Source: Fidelibacterota bacterium
Lineage (GTDB): Bacteria; Pseudomonadota; Alphaproteobacteria; Rhodospirillales; Rhodospirillaceae
Length of the DNA: 64,000 nucleotides
Assembly: GCA_947476275.1 (NCBI GenBank)
Contig: CANJPQ010000003.1
Span: 1 to 64,000 of the forward strand
Direction: 5' to 3'
Below, piece after piece: positions 25,009-32,814 of the stretch (its first letter is position 1; every line of letters begins with the position of its first letter). The position numbers and the translations under genes are program-made. Below the pieces are notes generated by a model, which was given only the letters and a program-made list of their open reading frames with translations, made no database searches and had not been told where the DNA came from.

Positions 25009-26217
25009 ATGAAGCGTCGTGATCTGTTTCCGATCGCCGGCGGCATCGCCGGCATGGCAACCCTGATGAGCGGCAAGAGCGCCGAAGCCGCGACCCGTCA
25101 GAACGTCTTCGATCCGTACAAGATGCCGGAAGACATGCGTCAGCGGTATTCCACCCGCATGCCGACGCTGGACCGCCAGTCCGCGGAAGACTTCTACGGC
25201 TCTTTCCGTCTCGCCATGAACAACCAGTATCCCGGCCTCGAGGAAGAGGTGGCGGAAACCTTGGCTGAGCAGGGCGTGAAAGTCGACCCGAACTGGGACC
25301 TGAAGACCGCCTGGGAAATGTCGATGAAGGACCCGCGCTTCGCCATGAAGGCGCGCACCTGGATTAGCGGCCAGCAACTCATGTGGGCCGCGATCAAGGA
25401 CTCGTTCGACGGTCAGGCCGACGAGGTTCTCGCCGAACTCGAGAAGACCGACCGCATGGGCCCGGGCAAGCTCGAGCTGAACCCGGAGATGGATGTGCCG
25501 GAGTACACCCGGTACGAAATCCACATTCAGCCGGCCGGCTACGTCGGCCATCCGCTCGCCGGTGCGATCTCGGCGTTCGGCTCCAAGCACTTCGGCCGCG
25601 CCAATGCCAACCTGTGGAACGACCACCAGGAACGTCACCTGAAGATGGCGCAGGACATGCCCATCCCGAAGGATGGCGAAGTGAAGCGCATTCTCGATAT
25701 GGGCACGGGCTGGGGCTCGCTCGCAGCTTCCTTGAAGGAACGCTTCCCGGATGCGGAAGTGTGGGGCATCGACGTCGGTGGCCCGCAGGTCCGTTGGGCG
25801 CATCATCGCGCCGTGAAGCTCGGCCTGGACGTGAACTACGCCCAGCGACTGGCGGAAGACACCAAGTTCCCGGACGGCTTCTTCGATCTCGTCACCAGCT
25901 ACATCCTGCACCACGAAGTCACGTCCTCTGCGACCAAGAAGATCGCCAAGGAAGCCTTCCGTGTGCTGCGTCCGGGCGGTGTATATCACCCGATCGACTT
26001 CGTCACCGCCGGCAACGACGACTTCAAGGCGCCGAAGTCGCTGATGCAGAAAGCGAGCGTGTGGCAGGACCACCGCTACAACAACGAGGTCTGGTCGCTC
26101 CAGTACCGCGCCACCGACTTCCCGCAGGCTCTGCGCGACGCCGGCTTCACCAGCGTTACTGCCAAAGCCAAGCCGGGCGGCGCCTTCGGTGACCTCACCG
26201 GCACCAAGCCGGCGTAA
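25009..26217 (+). CDS. Tat-exported class I SAM-dependent methyltransferase
   Basis: A 402-residue protein. ATG 25009 follows AGGGAGAAGCAAC and starts a Tat-like signal (MKRRDLFPIAGGIAG to KSAEAATR). Residues 40-220 form a helical N-terminal domain shared with the proteins at 56160 and 57469, including LELNPEMDVPEYTRYEIHIQ at 155-174. The class I methyltransferase domain follows: motif I ILDMGTGWGS (about 228-237), EVWGIDVGGPQVRWA, then FPDGFFDLVTSYILHHE and the LRPGGVYH strand. SAM is cytosolic, so an exported methyltransferase is strange: either the signal is not used, or the domain binds another ligand outside. The substrate is unknown. Confidence 0.88.
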   Translation: MKRRDLFPIAGGIAGMATLMSGKSAEAATRQNVFDPYKMPEDMRQRYSTRMPTLDRQSAEDFYGSFRLAMNNQYPGLEEEVAETLAEQGVKVDPNWDLKTAWEMSMKDPRFAMKARTWISGQQLMWAAIKDSFDGQADEVLAELEKTDRMGPGKLELNPEMDVPEYTRYEIHIQPAGYVGHPLAGAISAFGSKHFGRANANLWNDHQERHLKMAQDMPIPKDGEVKRILDMGTGWGSLAASLKERFPDAEVWGIDVGGPQVRWAHHRAVKLGLDVNYAQRLAEDTKFPDGFFDLVTSYILHHEVTSSATKKIAKEAFRVLRPGGVYHPIDFVTAGNDDFKAPKSLMQKASVWQDHRYNNEVWSLQYRATDFPQALRDAGFTSVTAKAKPGGAFGDLTGTKPA

Positions 26218-26239
26218 CCGCCACCGCAGCGAGACAAAA

Positions 26240-26268
26240 AAACAGCCCGGACAATCCCCGGGCTGTTT
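26240..26268. terminator. Bidirectional rho-independent terminator
   Basis: An 11-bp stem AAACAGCCCGG / CCGGGCTGTTT with a 7-base loop lies between the convergent methyltransferase and cytochrome genes. The minus strand has a run of seven T after it, and the plus strand has TTTGCTTTTC, so it can stop both. Confidence 0.9.
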
Positions 26269-26295
26269 GCTTTTCGCGGCGCTGCCTGCGTCGTA

Positions 26296-26679
26296 CTACG
26301 GCGCAGTTGCGCTCTTCAGATACGCCACCAGCTGCGCGCGTTGCTCCGGATCCTTCACCGCCCCCAGCGCCATCTTGTTTCCGGGGATCGCCTGCTGCGG
26401 ACTGGCGAGGAACTGATCGAGCGTCTCGTCCGACCACACGATCGTCGAGGCCTTCATCGCGTCGGAGAACGCAAAGTCCGCCGCAGCGCCGGCCTTGCGG
26501 CCGAACAACCCATTGAGCGTCGGCCCGGTCTGGCGATTGTCGCCCTTCTCAAGACCGTGGCAGGCCTGGCAGCTTCGGAACTGCCGCTTCCCGGCCTTCA
26601 GCGTCTCCTCGTCCGTCTGCGCGAACGCAACGGAAGCGAAGACCTGCGCCGATATCACGGCGAGCAAAATCGGTTTCAT
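26296..26679 (-). CDS. Periplasmic class I cytochrome c
   Basis: A 127-residue exported cytochrome c. ATG 26679 gives a Sec signal (MKPILLAVISAQVFASVAFAQ); an in-frame start at 26712 adds 11 residues. The haem motif is CQACH at 37-41 (FRSCQACHGLEKGDNRQTGP), followed by LNGLFGRKAGAAADFAFSDAM and a Met ligand in PGNKMALGAVKDPEQRAQLVAYL, the usual mitochondrial-type cytochrome c layout. It could take electrons from a periplasmic oxidoreductase; the flavoprotein at 29024 is a candidate by position only. Confidence 0.94.
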   Translation of the reverse strand: MKPILLAVISAQVFASVAFAQTDEETLKAGKRQFRSCQACHGLEKGDNRQTGPTLNGLFGRKAGAAADFAFSDAMKASTIVWSDETLDQFLASPQQAIPGNKMALGAVKDPEQRAQLVAYLKSATAP

Positions 26680-26826
26680 GGGCGCGGGACTCCTCAAAGC
26701 GGACGATTGCAAACGTCATACCATAGTCCGCCGCCCGCGCTGCGAAATCCAGTGGCACACGAAGGGAGGAAAAGATCCCATTGCGCAACGGCGCTATCGC
26801 TCTTCGTGCCGCGCGCGCGGGATGGC

Positions 26827-27603
26827 CTAGGCCGGTTTGGTCCGATGATGCCAACGGTTCGCTAACCACATGGCGATGATCCACAGGATGGTAATGCTCA
26901 ACACGGCCGTCCCGGCGCTGGCGGCCAGTTTCACGGGATCGCTAATGCCGGTGGGCTTCAGCGCGATGCCGATCGATGCCCAAACGAAAACGGCGCAATA
27001 GACAATGTCCCGTGTGAAGACGCCCACGCCGACGTAAATCGCCACCGCCAGCACCACCGTGGCCAGGGCCCATTGATCCATGACGAGGCCCGCCGGGTAG
27101 AACTGTTCGGCAAAGAAGACGGCGCCCAGATTGGCCAGCGTCGCAGTGGTGATCCAGCCGATATAGAGGCTGAAGGGCAGGTCTACGAGGACCCGCTGGG
27201 CCAGCGTCGGCCGAGCCTGCTTGCGGAGTTGCGTGTAGATCCTGATCAAGCTTCCGAGGATCACCAGCATAAAAAGGAAACTCAGGTTCACCTGACGATA
27301 GTGCCAGGCCAGCAGCCAGGCGACGTTGGCGAATGCGCTCACCAAATATGGGACAAGGACTGACTGCGCGCGCGTCTTGATCTGCTCCGATGCAAATCCG
27401 CAGGCGACGGAATAGGCCAGCAGTCCCGCGTAGATCAGGCTCCAGATGGCGAAGACCCACCCCGCGGGGGTGAATCCCGTCGGGTTCATGTCGGAGAGTT
27501 GCCCCGTGGCATAGCCATTGATGCGCAGCGTATTCGCGACCGCATTGACCGCGATGACGATCAGTGTGGCTGCAAGCGCCAGCGAGGAGCGAAGCGACTT
27601 CAT
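26827..27603 (-). CDS. TspO/MBR-related tryptophan-rich membrane protein
   Basis: A 258-residue inner-membrane protein from ATG 27603, after GGAGAGTCTCCC. It has about seven hydrophobic segments. The region NTLRINGYATGQLSDMNPTG followed by FTPAGWVFAIWSLIYAGLL is the mark of the larger TspO/MBR-related (tryptophan-rich sensory protein) family, longer than the 160-residue TspO itself. Conserved Trp-rich segments include NVAWLLAWHY and LYIGWITTATLANLGAVF. TspO binds porphyrins or cholesterol; the role of the longer members is not known. It stands alone, with its stop 148 bp from the start of the cytochrome gene. Confidence 0.8.
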   Translation of the reverse strand: MKSLRSSLALAATLIVIAVNAVANTLRINGYATGQLSDMNPTGFTPAGWVFAIWSLIYAGLLAYSVACGFASEQIKTRAQSVLVPYLVSAFANVAWLLAWHYRQVNLSFLFMLVILGSLIRIYTQLRKQARPTLAQRVLVDLPFSLYIGWITTATLANLGAVFFAEQFYPAGLVMDQWALATVVLAVAIYVGVGVFTRDIVYCAVFVWASIGIALKPTGISDPVKLAASAGTAVLSITILWIIAMWLANRWHHRTKPA

Positions 27604-28011
27604 GGGAGACTCTCCAAGAGATTGGCGATGCATAATGGCTCGCCCAGCAAGGTAGGGATCAGGCCCGTCGCGACCTAAGGGACGCTCTATCGACAGATGC
27701 AGGAGTGGGGGATCGAATCGTGGGCGACGGGTCTTGTGGGATACATGCGCTGGCCCATCGTTAACGTCGGCGACGCCAACATAACCCTTATGGCCGTACA
27801 GCTCTGCACACATCGTGACCTTTGACGAAACGCCTCAGTCGCGGTATATGTTCCTGTTTTGTTCTTAAGGAAACAGGCGTTGCTCCCACCTTGCCCCGTA
27901 TCACGAAACGCTTCCGCGTATTTCCCGCGTATTTACGCGGGCGGGGTCGTTGGGTTTTGCGGTGCGCCGGCGGAGTCGGCCCAGGGAAGGCCAGCGGCGG
28001 TGCGGCGCGCT
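27604..28011. other. Intergenic region with one perfect palindrome
   Basis: This 408-bp stretch lies between the starts of the TspO-like gene and the stop of the IclR gene. The only clear element is the perfect inverted repeat CCCGCGTA-TT-TACGCGGG (27924-27941), which may be a terminator stem or an operator. A 69-codon open frame at 27822 has no ribosome site or recognisable sequence and is not called. Confidence 0.5.
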
Positions 28012-28767
28012 TTAGTGCGCCACGGTGCTGATGCGGCCGGCTGCCAGCTTCAGGCCCGGCAGGAACTTCTCGCACGCCGTGCTCACGTTCATGGCGGAGC
28101 TGAAGTAGCGCATCAGCAGCGCACCGGCCACTTTCTCTTCCTGGAAGATCGGCACAGACAGCGTCGTTACTTGCTCGGCACTCTCATAGGCCGAATAGCC
28201 TTCGCGCTGGATGCCGCTCCACATGCGTCCCAGTTCATCGCGATGCTTCGCCTGCAAAGGCTCCTGGTTGATCGGCAAAGTCTGCAACAAGGACAGCATC
28301 GCGTCGCGCTGCGCCGCATTGCAGTTGGCCAGATACACACGACCGCTGGAGCAGAACAGCATCGGGCGGCGGCTGCCGGTGCTGTAACGCCGCTTTACAT
28401 AAGGGGTTTTGTGATCGGTGGTGACCCGCAACACCATGTCGACGCTATCCGGCGTCGCAATTGCCACCGGCCAACGATAGCGCGCCGAGAGGTCGTCCAA
28501 AACCGGCTTCGCCTGGTCCTGCAGGGTGTTGCCCGCGCGGCAGCCATCGCTCAAGCACAGCACCCGTTCCGTCACCGCGTATTTGCCGCGGCCACCGTTG
28601 CGCGCGACGTAGCCGTCGCGACGCAATGTTTCCAGCAGACGATAGGTGGTGCCCCGCGAGAGCTGCAGCATAGCGGCCAGACTGTCGATGCCCATCCCCG
28701 GGATCTGGTTCAGCGCTTTCAAGATTGCCAAACCGCGTTCCAGAGATTGAAGGCTCGGTGTCGCCAT
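28012..28767 (-). CDS. IclR-family transcriptional regulator
   Basis: A 251-residue IclR-type regulator. The winged helix begins TPSLQSLERGLAILKALNQ, with recognition helix near LSRGTTYRLLETLRRDGYV, very like the regulator at 7992 (LSRGSAYRSLETLRRQGYL). The effector domain includes WPVAIATPDSVDMVLRVTTDHK, a CSSGRVYLANC segment, and VTTLSVPIFQEEKVAGALLM. It is divergent from the flavoprotein gene at 29024; a perfect palindrome with the shared GGACC core (28894-28910) lies between them and is its likely operator. Confidence 0.93.
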   Translation of the reverse strand: MATPSLQSLERGLAILKALNQIPGMGIDSLAAMLQLSRGTTYRLLETLRRDGYVARNGGRGKYAVTERVLCLSDGCRAGNTLQDQAKPVLDDLSARYRWPVAIATPDSVDMVLRVTTDHKTPYVKRRYSTGSRRPMLFCSSGRVYLANCNAAQRDAMLSLLQTLPINQEPLQAKHRDELGRMWSGIQREGYSAYESAEQVTTLSVPIFQEEKVAGALLMRYFSSAMNVSTACEKFLPGLKLAAGRISTVAH

Positions 28768-28893
28768 GACGTCATCTCCCCTGATGATGCGCCGGGAGTT
28801 CCCCGTCGGTTCACAATAAGAACCGATGATGTAATGTATAGTACGGTATATGCAGAAAATTCCGACTTCAAATGGAAAAGAGGCTTTTTGTTA

Positions 28894-28910
28894 GGTCCAT
28901 AGAATGGACC
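28894..28910. promoter_or_regulatory. Putative IclR operator GGTCCAT-AGA-ATGGACC
   Basis: A perfect 7-bp inverted repeat with a 3-bp spacer sits between the divergent IclR gene (start 28767) and flavoprotein gene (start 29024). Palindromes of this size are typical IclR-family operators, and the half-site ATGGACCAA matches elements before two other IclR genes (8863, 22454). Confidence 0.65.
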
Positions 28911-29023
28911 AAATTGCATTCCAATCACGGTTTTCAGGGTCGTGGATTGACTCGCGCGGGGGCCTCTAGCAACTTGAACTCTCTCGGGATTCGTCCCGAT
29001 CGTAAGTCGTGGGGAGCACGCCA

Positions 29024-30589
29024 ATGCGCGTCAGAACGTCGCCGGAGAAGAACCAGCAAAAGCAGCGCGGCCTGTCGAAGCGGGCGCTCCTACAGCGCGC
29101 CGGCGCCGCGGCCGCAGTCGTCGGCATGAGCACAGCGCCGGCGAACGCCGCGGAGAAGTCGGCCGGGGCGCAGAAGCCCTATGACGTGATCGTGGTGGGC
29201 GGCGGGAATGCCGGCATGCCCTTGGCGATCTTCGCCGGCAAGCGCGGCGGTCGCGTCCTTATCATCGAGGCGGCCGGCCAACTGGGCGGTACGTTGTTCC
29301 TGTCCTCGGGTCAGATGTCTGCTGCCGGCACCAAGCTGCAGAAGTCCAAGGGCATCGATGACACGGCGCAGATCCACTACGACGACATCATGCGCATCAG
29401 CAAGAACACCGCGAACCCGGAGATCACCCGATTGGCGGTGGAGGGCAACGGCGCCACGTTCGATTGGCTCACCGACAACGGTTTGACCGTGGGCGCGAAC
29501 CATCCGGAAACCGGCACGACCCACGAGCCATACAGCCGTCAGCGTTACGCCTGGGGTCCGAAAGGCGGGCTTTCGATCCTCGAGATACTCGACAAGCAGA
29601 TCAAGCCGGAGATCGATAGCGGCCGCGTCACTGTCTACACCGGCACCAAGGCGACCAAGCTCATCACCGACAGCAAGGGGGCGGTGATCGGCGTGGAGAC
29701 CGATGGCGACAAGAAGGGCCGCTTCATGGGCCGCAACATCGTGTTGACCGCCGGCGGCTTCGCCAGCAACCCGGTGATGTTCAAAGAGGTCGATCACCTG
29801 ACCGACTACAACGATGACTCCTATCCCTACAGCCAGGGCGAGGGCATCAAACTCGGCGTGTCCGTGGGCGGCTACATTCGCGGCGGCGATCTGCATGCCC
29901 CGCTGTTCGGCGGCATTCTGTCCGACGACGACTACCCGAGCCCGATGCTCCAGATTTTCCGTCCGTGGCCGCCGTCGCGTCCGCCGTTCGAGATCTTCGT
30001 CAATACGGAAGGCAAGCGCTTCCTCCAGGAAGACGTGCCCAGCCACGACGTCTACGAAGAGGCGATCAAGTCGCAGACGAAGAACTGCTGTTGGGTCGTG
30101 TTCGACGAGCCAATCTTCAATGCTGCGCCCTCGATCATGAACCCCAAGCGCTGGGACCATGAGCAGTACCGCGCCCTGTTCAACAAGCAGAAGTTCTTCC
30201 ACAGCGCCGATACGCTTGAAGGACTCGCCAAGCTCGCGGGCTTCGACGCCAAGAACTTCGTCGCCACCGTGGCGGAATACAACGCGGGTCAGAAGGCCGG
30301 CAAAGATAAGCTCGGCCGCACCCACATGCCCCTGCCGATCTCCCAGGGCCCGTTCTATGCGATCAAGCTGCACAGCTGGAAGTACATGGGTTTCGGCGGT
30401 TTGGCCGTGGACAAGGAACTGCGCGTCATCAAACAGGACGGCAGGCCGATCCCGAACCTGTACGCTGCCGGTGAGATCATTGGCTCCGCCGCCACCATGG
30501 GCCGCTCGCATTGCGGTGGCATGTGCGTCACACCGGCGCTCACCTTCGGCCGTCTGCTCGGCTCGAAGATGCTGACGTTCTCGGTCTAA
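29024..30589 (+). CDS. Exported FAD-dependent oxidoreductase (fumarate reductase/ketosteroid dehydrogenase type)
   Basis: A 521-residue flavoprotein from ATG 29024, after GGGGAGCACGCC. The N-terminus has a KR variant of a Tat signal (LSKRALLQRAGAAAAVV to APANAAEK). The FAD fold is clear: DVIVVGGGNAGMPLAIFAGK, then LIIEAAGQLGGTLFLSSGQMSAAG and a C-terminal NLYAAGEIIGSAATMGRSHCGGM. The family includes flavocytochrome fumarate reductases and 3-ketosteroid dehydrogenases, which add or remove hydrogen next to a carbonyl. A folded FAD enzyme suits Tat export. It is probably controlled by the divergent IclR gene, and its stop touches that of another flavoprotein. Confidence 0.9.
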   Translation: MRVRTSPEKNQQKQRGLSKRALLQRAGAAAAVVGMSTAPANAAEKSAGAQKPYDVIVVGGGNAGMPLAIFAGKRGGRVLIIEAAGQLGGTLFLSSGQMSAAGTKLQKSKGIDDTAQIHYDDIMRISKNTANPEITRLAVEGNGATFDWLTDNGLTVGANHPETGTTHEPYSRQRYAWGPKGGLSILEILDKQIKPEIDSGRVTVYTGTKATKLITDSKGAVIGVETDGDKKGRFMGRNIVLTAGGFASNPVMFKEVDHLTDYNDDSYPYSQGEGIKLGVSVGGYIRGGDLHAPLFGGILSDDDYPSPMLQIFRPWPPSRPPFEIFVNTEGKRFLQEDVPSHDVYEEAIKSQTKNCCWVVFDEPIFNAAPSIMNPKRWDHEQYRALFNKQKFFHSADTLEGLAKLAGFDAKNFVATVAEYNAGQKAGKDKLGRTHMPLPISQGPFYAIKLHSWKYMGFGGLAVDKELRVIKQDGRPIPNLYAAGEIIGSAATMGRSHCGGMCVTPALTFGRLLGSKMLTFSV

Positions 30590-31972
30590 CTAAGTTCGCC
30601 GGACGAGGGTGGCTGCACTCTCGCCGGCGATCCGACCGAGATTGACCGCGACCAACAGGCCCGACCCCGAGAGGTAGCCCCAATCCGACGGGCCTGACAG
30701 TCCCCGCGCTGCGCCGCCGCCGGCGAACAGGTTGGGGAAGGGCGTTCCGTCGTTCCGCAGAACCCGCGCCTGCGTATCGACCTCGAGCCCACCTTGCGTG
30801 TGGAACAGCGCGCCGGTGACCTTGGCGCAGAGATACGGCGCTTGCAGCGGCGGCTTGCCGCCAAAGTTGCGACCGAAGGCGCATCGCCCTTCGCTTACGT
30901 CCTTGAGCGTCGCGACGAGGGCCGCTTCGTCGCAGCCGATGAACTGCGCGAGCGTCGCCGTGGTGTCGAAGCGCTTGATCGCACCCTGCGACCAGCAGTC
31001 GATGTGATTGTGCATGGCGGCGACGGACGCCTCGCAGCGTGAGTCCCAGATCGCCCACGCACTCCCGCCGGGCTGGCTGCGGATCTTCAAACCTTGCTCC
31101 GAGTACCCGGTGTTCTCATGCGAGAAGCGCTGCCCGTTGATGTTCACTTGGATGCCGCCTTCCGACATCGTGCCCCACCCGAGCCGCGTCATCGACGGCA
31201 TGCACACGGCGCCGTGTCCCTGAAACGAACCGAGGTCCTTCAACGAGGCGCCAAGCTCCTCACCCCAGATCACGGCGTCACCTCGATTGCCCGCATGACC
31301 CAAGTAAGGCGCATCGGCGATCTGCGGGATGTACTTGCGCACAAGCTCGGCGTTCCCGCCGAACCCGTTGCACGCGAGCACGAGCGCGTCGCAGCCGATG
31401 TGCTCGATCGCACCGTCCGGCCGCGCGATCTGTACGCCCTGAATGAAGCCGCCGTCATCGGCATAGAGCGCGGTGACAGTCGCGGAACACACGATGTCGA
31501 CGCCCGCGCGCTCGACCGCATTGACAAGGCCCGCGAGCAGATCCGCGCCCGACTGGTGCGGCGGACTATGCATGTGCGCCGCCGAATGACCGGGATACCG
31601 AAACCCCGTCATGCACGACAACGCCAACCCATGTGTCTCCACCAACCAGTCGACGGTCTTTGCAGACTCCGCCGCGATGCGCTCGGCGATATGTGCATCG
31701 CATTTCCCCTTCGCCTTCGCGATCAGATCGCCGGCCAGCAGGGCAGGGGTGTCCTCGATCCCAGCGGCCTTTTGCAGATGCGTTCCCGCCCCGGGGATCT
31801 GCCCGCCGGACAGGGCGGTGTTCCCTTGCGGACGGGCATCGCGCTCCAGCACCACCACCTCCGCACCCCCGGCTTTGGCCGCCAGGGCCGCCACGCAGCC
31901 GCAGGCGCCGGCGCCGACGATGACGACCGGGACATGCACGTCGAGGGGCGGGATCTCGCGAAGGATGCTCAT
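30590..31972 (-). CDS. FAD-dependent oxidoreductase (fumarate reductase/tricarballylate dehydrogenase type)
   Basis: A 460-residue flavoprotein without signal, starting MSILREIPPLDVHVPVVIVG. Motifs are VVIVGAGACGCVAALAAKAGG, EVVVLERDARPQGNTALSGG and the C-terminal NLFAGGGAARGLSGPSDWGYLSGSGL. It is of the same broad family as the convergent protein at 29024, which is exported, so related reactions may be done on both sides of the membrane. The stop codon directly follows the stop of that gene with no gap. The substrate may be a small carboxylate or a ring enone; the sequence does not decide. Confidence 0.88.
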   Translation of the reverse strand: MSILREIPPLDVHVPVVIVGAGACGCVAALAAKAGGAEVVVLERDARPQGNTALSGGQIPGAGTHLQKAAGIEDTPALLAGDLIAKAKGKCDAHIAERIAAESAKTVDWLVETHGLALSCMTGFRYPGHSAAHMHSPPHQSGADLLAGLVNAVERAGVDIVCSATVTALYADDGGFIQGVQIARPDGAIEHIGCDALVLACNGFGGNAELVRKYIPQIADAPYLGHAGNRGDAVIWGEELGASLKDLGSFQGHGAVCMPSMTRLGWGTMSEGGIQVNINGQRFSHENTGYSEQGLKIRSQPGGSAWAIWDSRCEASVAAMHNHIDCWSQGAIKRFDTTATLAQFIGCDEAALVATLKDVSEGRCAFGRNFGGKPPLQAPYLCAKVTGALFHTQGGLEVDTQARVLRNDGTPFPNLFAGGGAARGLSGPSDWGYLSGSGLLVAVNLGRIAGESAATLVRRT

Positions 31973-32130
31973 GGTCGAAAACTCTCCGGGAACGGCCTGC
32001 GTGAAAAGGAAATTCTCTCATTCCCCCCCGATCCCCGAGACCAGCCTCCCCATGGGATGACGGGCCGGCCTGCATGGCCCAAATAACCATCATAGGGACC
32101 GAACGACCGAGTTGTTATCGAGGACCTGGA

Positions 32131-32766
32131 ATGAACGCCATCCTGAAGCATATCACCGCCGTACCCCAGTCCGTGACGCCCGACGAACGGGCGCGGGCGG
32201 CTGGGCATACCGGCGCGGTCATCTGGATGTCGGGGCTGTCGGGCTCGGGCAAGTCCACCCTGGCGATGGCTTTGCAGCGTGAGTTGTTCCGCCGCGGGAT
32301 GTCCGCCTACGTACTCGATGGCGACAACATCCGCTCGCGTCTCAACGCCGATCTGGGCTTCAGCGCCGAGGATCGTACCGAGAATCTCCGTCGCGTTGCC
32401 GAAGTCGCCCGACTGTTCGCCGACGCGGGCACGATCGTGATCTCAGCTTTCATCTCCCCATCGGAAGCGGACCGGTCGCGGGCGCGCGAGATCGTCGGGC
32501 CGGCATTCCATGACGTTCACATCAGCGCCCACCTTGCAACGTGTGAGGCACGTGACGTGAAGGGTCTTTATGCAAAGGCGCGCGACGGCATCGTGCGCGA
32601 GTTCACCGGCATCTCTGCGCCGTGGGAACCGCCGCAGACGCCCGACCTCGTGGTCGACACCATGGGGCACTCGCTCGATGCGTCGCTGTCCGTTCTGCTG
32701 CATTACGTCTTGCGCGCAGTGGAGCCGCAGGACGTCCCAGCGTTGAAGTCCGTGGGCGCGCGCTAA
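32131..32766 (+). CDS. cysC: Adenylylsulfate (APS) kinase
   Basis: A 211-residue APS kinase that phosphorylates adenosine 5'-phosphosulfate to PAPS in the cytosol. ATG 32131 is chosen over 32074 because the family core starts soon after. The P-loop is GLSGSGKST (35-43), followed by YVLDGDNIRSRLNADLGFS, ENLRRVAEVARLFADAG, the ISAFISPSEADR segment and VKGLYAKARDGIVREFTGIS. No ATP sulfurylase or sulfotransferase gene is next to it, so PAPS may serve a sulfotransferase elsewhere. The following gene (32815) is glycosyltransferase-like, which suggests sulfated glycans as one option. Confidence 0.95.
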   Translation: MNAILKHITAVPQSVTPDERARAAGHTGAVIWMSGLSGSGKSTLAMALQRELFRRGMSAYVLDGDNIRSRLNADLGFSAEDRTENLRRVAEVARLFADAGTIVISAFISPSEADRSRAREIVGPAFHDVHISAHLATCEARDVKGLYAKARDGIVREFTGISAPWEPPQTPDLVVDTMGHSLDASLSVLLHYVLRAVEPQDVPALKSVGAR

Positions 32767-32814
32767 ACGAGGTTCTTTCTGGACGTCTCGGGGGCGACCT
32801 GATTTTATCGGCCC

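Noticed and set aside
27822-28031. 69-codon open frame in the gap before the IclR gene
   Set aside because: No ribosome site, Arg/Cys-rich random-looking sequence, and it overlaps the end of the IclR gene.
29090-30511. 473-codon minus-strand frame opposite the flavoprotein
   Set aside because: The plus strand carries a full FAD-binding enzyme; the minus frame has no motif and no leader.
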